Shown here: positions 13,050 to 25,080 of the stretch, in pieces | How positions within the stretch are numbered: the first letter of the stretch is position 1 | Layout: each line of letters starts with the position of its first letter | DNA from: Paramacrobiotus metropolitanus | Lineage: Eukaryota; Tardigrada; Eutardigrada; Parachela; Macrobiotidae | Assembly: GCF_019649055.1 (NCBI RefSeq) | Contig: NW_026570408.1 | Coordinates: forward strand, 1 to 64,000 | DNA length: 64,000 bases | Reading direction: 5' to 3' | The notes under the pieces: generated by a model | Databases searched by the model: none | What the model saw: only the letters and a program-made list of their open reading frames with translations | What the model was told of the DNA's origin: nothing | Translations under genes and position numbers: made by a program

Positions 13050-13520
13050 TACTTATTGCAAATAAAATTTGTAGACTCATGGTAGCTCATCTTGATTCAA
13101 CGTGTGAAGTCTCTCCTAGTTCGGCAAATGTATGCAGAATTTCAAAGCTGTAGCTGGTATAAATTTCAAAATAAATTTGAAGATTTTGGAAGTTCATTTT
13201 AAACTTTTAAAAACGTTTTAGAATGGTTTCGTATAAAAGTATAAGAACTATATTAACTATGGTTTTGTATGAGAGTGACATCCTCAGCTATGTGCGTACA
13301 CATGCTACATCGGTCCACACCTGACTGCAATGCAACTGTGCGGGAGTTTCTTGTAACCCCCCTCCCCTATCCGCGCTCACAAACGCTTCCAACGCCAATG
13401 AACAAAAATCATTTGACTACATGATGCCACGAAACTACACAAAAAAGGATTTGGGAGCGCGCGAAAAATGAAAGTTTTCGTGCAAGTGCATGGGTTTGGT
13501 ACCATGCATCAGGTCACATC
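13050..13520. repeat. old diverged foldback-family copy
   Basis: The order of AT-rich TTTTAAAATT-like text (about 13160-13220) followed by GGATTTGGGAGCGCGCGAAAAATGAAAGTTTTCGTGCA and GGTACCATGCATCAGGTCAC (about 13446-13515) follows the right arm of the 37-kb foldback copy. It is heavily mutated and its ends are not resolved. Confidence 0.45.
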
Positions 13521-13534
13521 CAGCATAATTACAT

Positions 13535-13579
13535 AAGATGGAAAACGCTCCTTAAATTTTAAGGAGCGTTTTCCATCTT
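13535..13579. repeat. near-perfect 45-bp palindrome
   Basis: AAGATGGAAAACGCTCCTTAAA (13535-13556) is the exact reverse complement of 13558-13579, with a single T at the centre. As RNA it would form a 22-bp stem with essentially no loop, so a DNA cruciform or a collapsed repeat junction is more likely than a structured RNA. Confidence 0.85.
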
Positions 13580-14114
13580 GGCTTAAATTGCCATCAATTG
13601 TCTCTTGTCATACTCATCTGAGTCATCTCTGGCATAAGATTTCTGTCATCATGTTTTAAATTTCCCTAAAGTTCACATCAACATCAACACCCATCAGCCC
13701 TGTAATTTCAGCGCTGACCTTTGGCGGCCGTTCATAAGAAGTCCGGATCTGGGATGCTGGGCGATTGTTTAAAGGAAAGGTCAGCACATGCCGGCTGGCT
13801 CCTTCCGGACGAAACCGGAATCACAGTGCTCACTTTCCTGGCTATTCTTTCGACAGCGGAAAGTGCCCTTCTTCCATGGAGGATGCTGCAGCAGTTAACG
13901 ACATTGACATTTTCCTCATCGATCGCCGGATGCACTGCTGCGACTGTACAGATACATCGTCACTGCCTCGATTCGGTGTGTTGCGGTGTTCCGCTAAAGG
14001 AAGCAAATTAAACAGGGATGGGTTGCGGCTGTGTTGTAATCAACATCAACCCGCCAGGTGTATAATCACAGAGCAAGGTGTATGCGATTGTCTCACCGCG
14101 GTCCGTCGTGACAC
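13580..14114. other. intergenic with overlapping non-coding frames
   Basis: Overlapping open frames on both strands (13721-14121 region) have no recognisable domain and cross one another, which argues against coding. The sequence is less AT-rich than its surroundings and may hold upstream regulatory sequence of the next gene. Confidence 0.3.
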
Positions 14115-14123
14115 TATATAAAT
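14115..14123 (+). promoter_or_regulatory. TATA box of the 14.3-kb gene
   Basis: TATATAAAT lies about 150 bp upstream of the ATG at 14268, matching the placement seen at other genes in this window. Confidence 0.5.
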
Positions 14124-14267
14124 TCCGGATTGAGCGTTTGCTCCTTGCATTGTGCTTCTTTTCCCTTTTCAGCTTGCTGCTTTTTATAGTATATAACATT
14201 CACTATTTGTTGTAACCGTCAAACCGGATTTGTGAGTTGTTTATTTGGGGGACATTCGCTATCGATC

Positions 14268-15178
14268 ATGCGGCTGGTGTGGATGTTTGGCGCGCTGACC
14301 TTTGTGGTATTCTGCATGGAGTCGGACGTGTCAGCCTGGCTCATCACGGCTCCCATGCCGCCTCCGGTGCGTGATGGTGTAGTGGCCGGTTCGGGATCCG
14401 GACAGCCGGCTGCTCTGCCATACCTAGCCGCTTCGGTATCATAAAGCGTACTTTACTATTATCGTTGTCCACTATGCCCCACGAATTTAGTCCCCTCTGT
14501 CTTCTAAATCACTTTCTAAAAACAGTATGACTCAGGACCAAAACAAACAGATTTGCCTTGTAAAAGTGTTACATAAAACATTAGCTAACGTTCACAGGTT
14601 TTTGTGGTTCACTATATTCCCTAATCCGTTGTTTGCAACGTCCAGACCAGTAAAGCTTTTGCAGTTCGCTTTTGACGCATTCGTTCTGTTTGTATTTAAT
14701 AACTTATTATCATGACCAACCTGAATTTTTAATGCGAATAATCATTTATTGGTAAAGCAGCTAGGATTTAATACTATAATATTTTTTCATGTTTACCAAT
14801 GACAAATTAAAAGCAGATGGAGAGCGTATTGTTTTGTATATGCTTATCAATGTTACGGCATTGATCGATATACTGCGCTGCGTTTATGATTCGCCTTGAT
14901 TGCAGTTGAACCGCAAAGCCGCACGTGTAGCAACAGCCGAAAAGGACAAAAATTACCGGCTGGGATTACTACTGCTGCACATGTGCAACAATCCGGAACT
15001 GGCCAAATTCCCCTTCTCGGATGAATTCTGGGGACAACTGGCGGACATGATAGGTAGAGTTTGATGACCCTCTTGTATTTCGCCCCGGCTTTGCTGTTTA
15101 TTTATAGAGCTGCGTGCGTATGCTTTTTCAGAGAAGGAAAGGTCACGCCAAACGACTAAGGGAACCGCCATCCTTTAA
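14268..15178 (+). CDS. small secreted protein of unknown function, 3 exons
   Basis: Exons 14268-14435, 14906-15053 and 15132-15178 join in frame to 120 residues. The N-terminus has a charged start and hydrophobic core (MRLVWMFGALTFVVFCM) followed by SDVSA, a good signal peptide with cleavage near residue 23. Next comes a Pro/Gly/Ser-rich stretch, then a helical-looking region with KNYRLGLLLLHMCNNPELAKF and DEFWGQLADMIEKERSR. Basic clusters (NRKAAR, EKERSR) could be processing sites of a peptide precursor, but no repeated mature peptide and no amidation Gly next to dibasic sites are seen. There is one cysteine in the mature part. I do not recognise the family; a neuropeptide-like or regulatory secreted protein is one guess. 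The splice model is supported by frame continuity only. Confidence 0.55.
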
Positions 15179-16066
15179 GCACCTCTCCATGTGACGTGTG
15201 GCGTCACTGACGGCTCCATTTTCTCTTTTGATAAATTTTGGTTGCCTGTTTTCTCTGAATATTCAGAGAAAATATTGTACGGCTGTAAGCGAATTTTTAA
15301 AATTGATTAAGCAATATCTGACCCGGATAAAAGCGCGTTTCGTTGTAAAAGAACACTTCTAAACACGAACGATGCGTACATAAAGTAGTGAATTATGATA
15401 CTTATTAATACGTATAGACTATAGTTCAAAATTTAATTTTGAAGGAACTGTACGAAATAAATACAAACTGGAGCCGGTGATAACATACCATAAGGCAAAA
15501 AAATGCATTGTCAGAATCTCATCGACCCGATTATGACCACGAATACACCGTGTACAATAAACTTTTATACCCGTTTATCATATCATGCCGGTTGGCCACT
15601 TCCGGTAGCAATGAACATACAGTAGGAAAAAAAATTATCATGGATAATTCTCACGAGGATTCTTAACGTATCATCTTAGCACTGGCCTACCGCAGTCAGC
15701 CGTTGCACAATTAGATCGCATTAAACGGACAGATACTGCTTAACTATCCTCAAGTTGATCCGTACACCAACCATCTCAGACACGCATACCATTACTAACC
15801 ACTAAACGTAAACTCAGTAAGTACGTCCCTTATAATTTTTTTTCTTAACGGCAACGCTTCTGCTCCATATCCGTCTGCACACAGACACACAAATAAAGCG
15901 CGGGAGCGAGATCGAGAGAGAGAAGAGCGCACTTAATCAAGCTGCCAACGTTTAAGAGGCTAGCGAGCGGTCATGCCATCTCTTATCTCCTCGTTACACC
16001 GGCTCGTCTCTACCCTGCACCCGTTACCGGCACATCAAGTAGGACCTGCTGCGAAGACACCCCGGC
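15179..16066. other. intergenic, upstream of the chitin-binding gene
   Basis: No coding sequence recognised. GA-rich text (GAGATCGAGAGAGAGAAGAG, about 15908-15927) lies some 140 bp upstream of the next TATA box and resembles GAGA-type promoter elements of arthropods; that role is inferred. Confidence 0.3.
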
Positions 16067-16074
16067 TTTATAAG
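16067..16074 (+). promoter_or_regulatory. TATA box of the 16.2-kb chitin-binding gene
   Basis: TTTATAAG lies about 130 bp upstream of the ATG at 16204, at a spacing similar to other secreted-protein genes here. Confidence 0.5.
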
Positions 16075-16203
16075 ACCTCCGTCGACCAACAGGATCCGTC
16101 GTCAGTTGATCGCCACTAACCCAGCTCAGTCCGCTGATTAATCGTGCATCAGTGGTTGCTGTTGTTTAAACGCTGACAATTTAATACACTATAGTATTTC
16201 ATC

Positions 16204-18570
16204 ATGTGGCTGTTGTGGGGATTACTGATTGTGCAAGTGGTTAAAGGACAGCATGGTCCGCATGTCCCGGACAGTGGGGTGGCGGTGACGGCCGAGGGAC
16301 AGCTGTACAATGGGAAGCCGGAATCGGCCGCTGCCGGAAACCCGGAGCCGTTGATGGGCGCGGCCACGGGATATTCGACGCGTTATGGCGGCGGACAGGG
16401 CAGTAATTATAAGTAAGTAGAACAGGTCAGCCGGAAGAAGGATTTCCGATGATGTATCGGTGTTATCATAGCGCTGCTGGCGTTGTTATAACAAATTGCG
16501 AACAAATTACAGGGCGGTGGCGGTTTTATCGAGGTTCTTTGCTAGTTTGTTTCCCTGTTTAACCTGAAAAAAGTTGCCTGTAATTATTACTAAGACAATT
16601 AATGCATATATAACCGCCCGGACTATTTTAGTTCGAGTAATTAGAGCTCTGGCGTGGCTCGCATATTGCTGACGCACATTCTGATATATTCTGATAAATT
16701 TTTATTTTTTTCCTGTAAAAAAAGCTTCGTACAATTAATTATGGCATATATAAATAGCCTGCATTTTAATGGTAGAAATGATTACAGAACGCGTTAATGT
16801 TCTTCGCATAATGTTGACGCAAAGCGCATCCCATTTCCCTGATATTAAATTTTGTTTCCCAGTTGAAAAACTTTCCTATAATTCGTGTTTCCTACTTTCC
16901 TATATCTGTCCCCAGTAATTTGGTTCCCAGTGAAAATGTTTCTTATGATTAACAGAGGTTAATCTATTCTGGTAGAAACTGGAAGTATTTATAGCGTTCT
17001 GTTGTGGCTCGTTATGTAAAAACTGACGTAAACTCGTAAACTGCAGTGCGGGACTGTTCATCCCATTTCCGTGCCTACGCATCTCCTCTGCGCCTTCTAA
17101 TTAAATCAGCACTGTAACATAAACCGACGACCAACACTCTGACGTAAAGGTTTTCTTATTTTCGACTATAGCTAATTTTACACCGGTTGATGTCAACATT
17201 TAACCACTTATTTATTGTGGTAATGTACACTCACTCTGCGACTATATCACCCGTTTATTTCAGTAGATTATTAACTATAAATACTGTAGATTCTGTCACG
17301 TGTAAATTCACGGTTATATCATTATATATACCACCGTAACATTTTAAATAATTACGAAGATCACCGATATCGATGTTATACGTAATATAACATTGTATAT
17401 TATAGTGGCGGTTACAACAGCGGATACGATAACAATAACCACGGAGGAAGCTACAGCAATTATGGAGGAAACAGTTACGATTCCGGCTACGGCAGCGGCA
17501 ACAGCTACAATAACTACGGGTGTTACGGACGGCAGCCGGGGATGTACGGGGATGCCAGCTATGACTGCAAGACCTTCCAAGTGTGCCAAGCCGATGGACG
17601 TCTGGATACCATGTACTGTCCGCCTTATACACGCTTCAACAATTACCTGGGTGTCTGCGACTGGCATTTCAAGGTAAATAATCACAAGCTTCGTGCAATC
17701 TTTTACCAAAATAACTCCAGATAATCTTTTTTCTGAATAAAACTGTGTGCATAAATAAATGCGAGTGACTAAGTGACTAATTTACAAGTACTAATAATAT
17801 AGATATTGAATGGCATTTCCATATAAATTACATATCACAGACTTTCTTAGTCCACGCCGATCTGCCCTTTTTACCAAACTAGTTTTAAGATAATTATTTA
17901 TCTGAATCGGGCGTAAATAGAACTACGTTAGTGGTAATTACTGTGGATTATTTCAACTACTTATTTGCCAATTAGCCTTCTAGTGCATGGAAAATCCATT
18001 ACGTAAAAACGTGGAAAGATTTGTTTGGATCAACGAATATGACTTCAACTTCACAGTCTAATTTTGGGCAGAATCGTAATATGCATATAAATTATAAGTA
18101 CAAATAATATCATAAAGTTGATATATGCAGTTGTTATATAGAAATTATAAAATAATGTAGACATAATGTTATGCAATTCAGCGAACGATGCCAGCGATCA
18201 TTTTGTTCCAGTTTCAAACGGAAACAAAGCTTGTTACTAATGACAGCAGTAACTTGCTCATTTGTCGGCATTTTATTAGGTCGATTCCTACTGCAACCCA
18301 TTGTACAAAGAGGAATACAACAACAACTATAACAGCTACAGCAGCAGCAACTACGACTCGGGATCGTACAATAACAACAACAATTACGGAAACACCGGCT
18401 ACGATAACTACAACAAAGGATCCAGTTACAGCAGCGGCAGCAACAACTACGGCGGCGGTAGCAGCAATTATAACGGCGCATACAGCACGAACGTCGGCAC
18501 CGGCTACAACACCTACAACAGCGGATACCGGACACCCATCTACGGCTTAGCGGCCGGTGGCAAATATTAG
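16204..18570 (+). CDS. secreted protein with one chitin-binding domain (CBM14) and Gly/Tyr/Asn/Ser-rich flanks, 3 exons
   Basis: Exons 16204-16412, 17406-17673 and 18280-18570 join in frame to 255 residues. MWLLWGLLIVQVVKGQ is a signal peptide. A low-complexity tract of Gly, Tyr, Asn and Ser precedes a single peritrophin-A/CBM14-like domain with six cysteines: NYGCYG, YDCKTFQVC, MYCPP, GVCDW and, in exon 3, SYCNP. The aromatic and Tyr residues between the third and fifth Cys fit chitin binding. A second long tract of NNN, SSS, GGG and YN repeats fills the C-terminus. Such proteins act outside the cell in cuticle or a peritrophic-type matrix; the Gly/Tyr tracts could be cross-linked or self-associating (inference). 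An AATAAA lies at 18851. Intron 1 is about 1 kb and featureless. Antisense and alternative frames are long because of codon repetition. Confidence 0.85.
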
Positions 18571-20065
18571 ACTGTATTCCTCCACTGATGCAGTTTTTTA
18601 TACAACCCGCTACTTTCTGTGATGCCTTGTACATATAATCGCTGCGTATAATTTATATATGAAAATATTCGCATCCGGACAATGCTGGGCATTGTTCGGC
18701 TAAGCTGGTCCGATGTAATGACTAATAACTAATTTTTCTTGTACATACGGCATTAGTCTTGGAGTTTATTGGACCGGACAGTACGCGCACGTGGTGCGGT
18801 GTGTACAGCTGGATGGAAAGCGCGACCAGCCTTTGTGTCAACATAGGTGAAATAAACTGTGGATTATAAATTAAGCAGCAGCAGCGAGAAGTGCATGATC
18901 ATTAGGAAGTGGTGTGAGTGCTCGGGTATGACGTGTAAGTGCCTACTTGGACAGGGCTGTCCACAGTGTCCATAGGTGGAATTTATTCATAACGACAAAG
19001 TGTAGGGCTGTAGAATATTTATTTGAACCGTTGTATGACAGACTTTGACAGGGATCCGTTTATAGGTGGCGTTTATAGGATATTTTTTGCTTAATTTTGG
19101 TGGCAAAGTGCGATATTTTAGTTGTGACAACCGTGACCAACAACCACCGTTGCGACAAAGTTGTGACAAATTTAGCTTATCAAAAAATAATAGAATGTTA
19201 ATTTTGCAGTTTCAGTTGCATACACGCTATTTCACCAGACAGTATAACTCGTTTTATTTCCTGGAACTGTGCGATATACAAATATGCTCTTTTTTATCGA
19301 TAAAAGAGAATTTATTACACTGCAGTATAAATACACAAAGTAAAAATCAAAATCGGTAACGCAGAAACTAAACTAAATACGTAAAGGATACTTTCTATAC
19401 CTACTCTAGCCGTTTGTACAAATAACTAACTGTACTTTTATTTTTATTTTATTTTATTTCTTTTTAAAGTGCATAAGTTTATATCTATATTACTCACATC
19501 TTTGTATGCAGATTGTTACACAGCAGAAATACATTACTGGCTACGTACCTTACCTTTGTGATTACCCGTTACACTTAATTGATCATATCATGGTATATCT
19601 ATATAATTAAAATTGGAAGTTGAACAGGTACTAACATTGGTAATTACAGGCGTAGTAAAACACCGCTGACAATAAATTTGTGTGTGGCATTTTCCCGGGC
19701 TCTGGGCAATGGCAATAATTTGTTACACATACCAAAGCAACAGCAAAATAAATTCTTGCAGAAAGTAAGTATCTGTTAAAAAAACCTAAGTATGCAGATT
19801 ATCGAGTGGACACTTCATAAACTCCGTAAGCCTTACACATCGATATCAGAACCCATCTTAACACACCGATATTCGTAGGTAAATATTCTCCGTATTGTGT
19901 AACCGTAATCCACATTCCTATAGTACGAGTACCAACGTTGTTACAACTACTATTCTTAGCAAGCATTAACCACAGCCTTCTGAATGACAATGCCGCTAAA
20001 CTCAAAAACAAATATTACGCTTATTTTTCTACCACTTGATATCCAAATGTGGAAATTATTTCACA
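18571..20065. other. intergenic, nothing recognised
   Basis: Contains the 3' end of the chitin-binding gene (AATAAA at 18851). Beyond it no gene, repeat or RNA was recognised; sequence around 19430-19480 is T-rich. Confidence 0.35.
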
Positions 20066-21923
20066 ATGGAGAATTATCTTCTAACTTCAATCCTGTCTCT
20101 CATCTTTGCCAGCAAATGTTTTGCTTTTTTGTATACCGGCATGCGCTTCGTCAACAGCGATAACCAGGAATGTAATAACCAGGTACTGAACAAAGTTGCG
20201 GTTAGGAAAGAGTTTTTTTATAATAACTTCAGTGTTTGTCTAATGGTGTGCTACTGCTTACTGATAAACAGCTGGGCCAAACTCGCCAGGCACTAAACGG
20301 AACACGGGAGCGTTTGCGTGTGCAGCAAAACGAAAACGAAATCCTCAAGACCGAATTCGAGCGTACCAGTTACTTCAATCACCAAGGTGAACCCACAGTA
20401 TTATGGTCTGTTGCCTGGTACACATTTTGTGTACAGTGCTCTGCATATCCATTCACAGAGAATTTGACCGTAACAGAGCATTCTAAAACACTTTTTGTAT
20501 TACTTTTGTTATGGTACTTTGCAGACACATTATTTTCTTGAAAACCGTTGTGCTTGTAAAACAATTGCTGAAATACCAGTGCCGAATTATACTGGACAAC
20601 GTGTACAAAACCATAATGAAACTATACCGCAGAACTTGATTTATAACGTGTGTCCAGTACCGATTGTACATGTACAGATATACTGTAAGTACCCCTCATT
20701 TTACGTCTAAATCTATTGAAGCAAAACTAAAAGAACGCCAGCTCCAGACCCAGTTATTAGAGACACAACGAAAACTGGAACGAGCCGAAGGACTTCTTAA
20801 CGGCACCGCTGTCAGTTCTGTCAACTGCAGCGAACCTTCAAGAAATCCGGAAGCAGCGTACAACGGAGAAACATGGAACCGAAGTACAATCGTGTATCTG
20901 AGTAGCCGTAATTTTTGCAGTGGTTCCATTGGCATTTTTCTAGATTGGGATCAACGGGAGAACAATCCGCTCCCTAAAGTATCCCGATACCTCTTCCTCC
21001 TGCGCCATGGACACTACGAGTTCAGTGAGCCCGAAGACCAAATCAGAATGTCCGCTTTAGGTCTGTAAATGTTACCTGAACAGCATTACAACTAGATCCG
21101 TACGGTAATTAGCATGACCTTTTTTGATGAAGGATCCGCACAAATGGAAGCCTTAGGTCGCCATCTCGCCAGTCTGTCCTTTAACTGGTCCCGCGCCTTC
21201 GTACATTCCAGCAAAATTCGCGCCCAACACGCTGCTCAGTTGGTCGCAAAACATCTTCCTCAACTGCAATTGCAATCGTCATCTTTACTGTGGAGCGTTG
21301 GAGCGGTAAGAAGTTTTCCACAAGATAAACATAATTTTGTAGAAAGAACTGTTTCACTTTAATAACACTGTTTCACTGTTTCACTTTGCACTGTTGTCAA
21401 ACCTCGCGTATCACGATAAAACACTTTTTCTGATGGTAACATCATTACAAAACGTTTATTCTAGCAGCTGTTATATGGCGGAGATGTGAACCTTCAAAAA
21501 ACGTATATATTAATTTTTGTGTAGTGTAGTACTTACAAATTATGAAGTGCTCCTTTTTCTGATTCGTATTTCCTGTTTTAGAATGACACAACAAGGCGCC
21601 AGCAGGCTTTCGATACCTTCTTCTACCGCGCCAGTGCCAATTTAACACAGTCAACCCATGAATTGTTTATGCTGCACAAGAGCACAATTTATTATTTTTT
21701 GGACAGGTGCGTACCCAATTTAGACTTATGATTTTAAAGACTGATCCAGCTTCTTTGTAGAGCATTACAAATACCGGCAGAAACACTGCAGATGACCTTA
21801 CCGCATGGTAGTATCACCCTCTTGGAGATTGCACCGGATGGACGAGTATTTCTCAAAGAACTCGGCAATGCGGAATTCATGCCGGCCGATCTATCTACCA
21901 CTACCAACTCGAAATGGGTTTGA
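20066..21923 (+). CDS. PGAM5: PGAM5-like histidine phosphatase, 6 exons
   Basis: Exons 20066-20182, 20272-20386, 20722-21060, 21133-21305, 21582-21706 and 21761-21923 join in frame to 343 residues. The N-terminus is hydrophobic (LLTSILSLIFASKCFAFLY), followed by a coiled-coil-like region to about residue 105. The phosphatase domain starts at RYLFLLRHGHYEF, with the catalytic RHG at 172-174. It continues through LGSAQMEALGRHLASL and HSSKIRAQHAAQLV, the second catalytic His (about H280, FMLHKS) and a C-terminal block GSITLLEIAPDGRVFLKELG-F-MP that closely follows PGAM5. PGAM5 acts as a Ser/Thr phosphatase at mitochondria. The N-terminus here reads equally well as a membrane anchor or signal peptide, and N-glycosylation-type NxT/S sites are present, so location is open. 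AATAAA at 21987. Exon 4 was chosen at 21133 because only that acceptor restores the family text. Confidence 0.85.
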
Positions 21924-22381
21924 GTCGATTTTCGTTTAACTCGGAAACGGTGTACTGCCATTTCTTGTCAAACAAAATCTATGCGTAATAAACAATGTGA
22001 GAATATATTGCTGTTTTGAGTGTAAATTATGTTGTTACCTGCGCTGTTTTTTGCACGAACGTAAAGGAGCAGAAACTTCATTTGGCGTATAAAGCGTTTG
22101 TTACACTCTTTACCAAAATTATAATAATTATTAAGATTTTACAGACACTGGTCGGTCCGTTACGCTACTTTTGCGAAAAAATTCCAATCAGGTTTTCGAG
22201 AATGCTTCTTCGCGCATGTTTTTTCGTGTGTTCAGGCTTGGGAAGCCGATAAAGAAATTGGTTACTTGTATTCGTCGGATCACTGAATCGCAAACCAGAA
22301 GCATCACTACTGTACAGCTGATATTATCGACAGAAGATGGCATTTACTTGCTTCGCACGAAGATCTGCAAAACCATAAAAA
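21924..22381. other. 3' flank of the PGAM5-like gene, no other gene
   Basis: AATAAA at 21987 closes the preceding gene. No other gene is recognised up to the repeats that begin near 22382. Confidence 0.35.
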
Positions 22382-22460
22382 AACGCGAGTAGCGGTCGGT
22401 CAAATATGCGATTCCAAGAAAACAAAATTCAGGCAGACAGCGGTCGGTCAAATACGCGAT
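22382..22460. repeat. short tandem duplication AGCGGTCGGTCAAATA(C/T)GCGATT
   Basis: A 23-bp text beginning AGCGGTCGGTCAAATA occurs twice in tandem (about 22391 and 22439), separated by about 25 bp, directly before the 338-bp repeat. Confidence 0.6.
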
Positions 22461-22486
22461 TGCAAAAAAAAACCCATACTGTGTAT

Positions 22487-22824
22487 TAAAACGATGCTCT
22501 TAAAGCATCTCAACTCGAATTGCTTACTCAGCGCTTCGAGGGAGCTTACGACTGTTCAGGTTGGAAAAGGATGCAAGGTCACGAAGAAGCTGTGATTACA
22601 ATTACCAGAATCGAGAAACACCAGTTTACTGTGCGGCCAGATCCCAGGCCTAACTTTATCATTACGTCCCGTACGAACGGACGAAAGTCCAAAACTAAAA
22701 TCAGGTTTAGAAACCGAATGGGCAGCTTCCGATAAATGTGTCGAGTCATGCTATTCGCATGGTGAGCTGGTCAGAACAGGTAGCCACACATGGTGAACCG
22801 CTTAGACAACATTCATACGCTTTA
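22487..22824 (+). repeat. 338-bp dispersed repeat, copy 1
   Basis: This block and 23659-23996 are the same length and match at every position I compared except one (TTTATCATTACG versus TTTATTATTACG). Flanking sequences differ completely, so the boundaries are sharp: TAAAACGATGCTC at one end and ACGCTTTA at the other. A more diverged third copy lies near 51039-51361. The 71-codon open frame inside is shared only because the DNA is; the third copy breaks it, so I treat the unit as a non-coding mobile or duplicated repeat of unknown class. Confidence 0.85.
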
Positions 22825-23658
22825 CCCCCTTCAACAAGCGTGAGGATTACTAGCCTCACAAGAGGGAAACACATTAAAACATATTAGAAAAAAAAAACAA
22901 GAATGTTTCAGTTGGCGATTTCTGGATCCAGGATTCCGTTCCATCCAGGAAAAGGTAATGCGATCAGCGAGGACTTTCCGGGGTGATCCAGGATCCAGGG
23001 ATAGGGATTTCAGGTGCACGGGACTTGATGAGCGAGGATGGCGGACATCCGCGGACTGTAACACAGACACACGGAAACAGCAACTGTGCGCTCCCAGTGA
23101 AACATGCGTTTTTTACAGTTACACCGAAGAAGCGCATTCAGTCTTATCGCTGTTAGGGAATTTAGCGTAAACGGTACTTATGGGAATTTGAATTGATGCG
23201 CGAATGATGAGGAACTGTAGGGAATTTATGCGCAAACGGTAATTTCACGATACTTGAGAAATGAAACGCAAACGGTATTTTCACTGTAGGAACCAGGAAG
23301 TTACCTACGGTCATCGGTTTCTGTTGCACAGGCCAAGGTTAATCAAGGTCATTTTGGTAATCTCGGTAACTATTCGGTAAAAATTAATAAGGTCATGAAA
23401 TATTATCAGGAAGTAACTTTTCTGGTAAATTTTAATACTTTATAGTCATTTACGTGCTCGTTGCACGGTAATCTTACCGTAATGCAAGGCATTACTGGCA
23501 CGGTCGCTGGGGAATTACGGGATTCTGCGGGTTCCTCGATGGCAATGAGGATGGCGACGTCCTTCATCAGGAAAGATGGTGGATCCCGACAAAGGTGCCG
23601 TCGTGGCCAACTCGCTGGAGGCAGGCAGATGGCATCCTAACCTTTACCAGGAGCGCCA
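22825..23658. other. spacer between the two 338-bp repeats
   Basis: No gene recognised. Contains poly-A at about 22890 and repeated words (GGATCCAGG, GTAA/GGTAA) that give a low-complexity feel near 22920-23010 and 23320-23480. Confidence 0.3.
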
Positions 23659-23996
23659 TAAAACGATGCTCTTAAAGCATCTCAACTCGAATTGCTTACT
23701 CAGCGCTTCGAGGGAGCTTACGACTGTTCAGGTTGGAAAAGGATGCAAGGTCACGAAGAAGCTGTGATTACAATTACCAGAATCGAGAAACACCAGTTTA
23801 CTGTGCGGCCAGATCCCAGGCCTAACTTTATTATTACGTCCCGTACGAACGGACGAAAGTCCAAAACTAAAATCAGGTTTAGAAACCGAATGGGCAGCTT
23901 CCGATAAATGTGTCGAGTCATGCTATTCGCATGGTGAGCTGGTCAGAACAGGTAGCCACACATGGTGAACCGCTTAGACAACATTCATACGCTTTA
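23659..23996 (+). repeat. 338-bp dispersed repeat, copy 2
   Basis: Direct-orientation copy of 22487-22824 with one apparent base difference. Spacing between copy starts is 1,172 bp. The near-identity indicates very recent duplication or gene conversion. Confidence 0.85.
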
Positions 23997-25080
23997 GTAT
24001 TTTGTTCCTACGTCGTAGCATCAGTCAATTACTTCATGGGCCACTATGCAGCCGTTGCAGTACGGATCGATCCTGGAGACGGACCCGGTGCTATAGCGCA
24101 GGGAAAAGCAGGGACACCAATAGCTACTTGGCCAGGAGGGCAGAATATTATATAGAAGTTTCTGTAGTGACTAAATGGAGCAGTATTTCAGAAATTATTG
24201 TGGAATCATAATTTAATCTCGCAGCGTGATTCTCTGTTGGCCGGCGTCTCTCTGGTTTTTTGACAAACAATCCACAGATTAAATGTGTTGGATGGTTTGA
24301 TGTTGTGATTTACTGTGCTTGACATGTTATGCACCCGTGTTTTTTGAAATAATGGTTCCGATCCACAGAACGACAGTGCAACACAGCACCCGAATTATGT
24401 ATAAAGCATAAGTTATAAAAACTATTCGTGTTTAGCACCTACGCAGTGATTAAAATATGCGAATTCAGCCAAGTGGGATTATAGCAAGAATTAACTGTTG
24501 AACAAGAAAAACAATTCTTATAAGTGCGCTATAGTAGCGCTTTTACACAATTACACGTATAGATGCATAAAATTTGGTATGCAATGAATCATGAATGTGT
24601 TGTGAATTGAACAGCCCCAACTGGGATAGTTTCATCATTTGATTGTTTCTCAGTGAGCGAAGCTCGTGTATGTATTGTACAGATAATTTGTACATACCAT
24701 GAAATAAAGTCCATTTCATAACCTGTAATGTACATGCAAAATCTTTGAAAAAGAAACCCCGTACGAAGTTCTGAATAATTTTATTTTAAGCGGTTGTTTA
24801 TTTCTTTTTTATTATTATTTCCACTATTGTGTTCAGTCTTGAAAAATAAGTTGTTTGCTTCATGAATGCTTTTCTTCGGCTTTGTTTTGAACGTAAAGTT
24901 GAAAATCATATCACTGCCATTACACTACGAATTAATACATGTAGCGCTACTCTTTTAGTTTCATGCACGTTTCACGTTTATTTTGAAGCAGCGCCAGAAA
25001 ATATTCAGTATATTATATGTCTTCTGAATATTTTGGTAGATTGATTGCAGATAACTGGACGAGCAAAATTACGAAGGTAT
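23997..25080. other. intergenic, nothing recognised
   Basis: No gene is supported. Short open frames are present, but none shows a domain or splice-linked partner. Confidence 0.3.

Noticed and set aside
18134-18634. Long antisense and alternative frames over the chitin-binding gene (Cys/Arg-rich and Thr-rich proteins)
   Set aside because: They arise from the repetitive AAC/TAC/AGC codons of the Gly/Tyr/Asn/Ser tract in the true frame.
22520-22735. 71-codon open frame repeated identically at 23692-23907
   Set aside because: The identity follows from the 338-bp DNA repeat; the diverged third copy at 51 kb breaks the frame, so there is no sign of protein-level selection.
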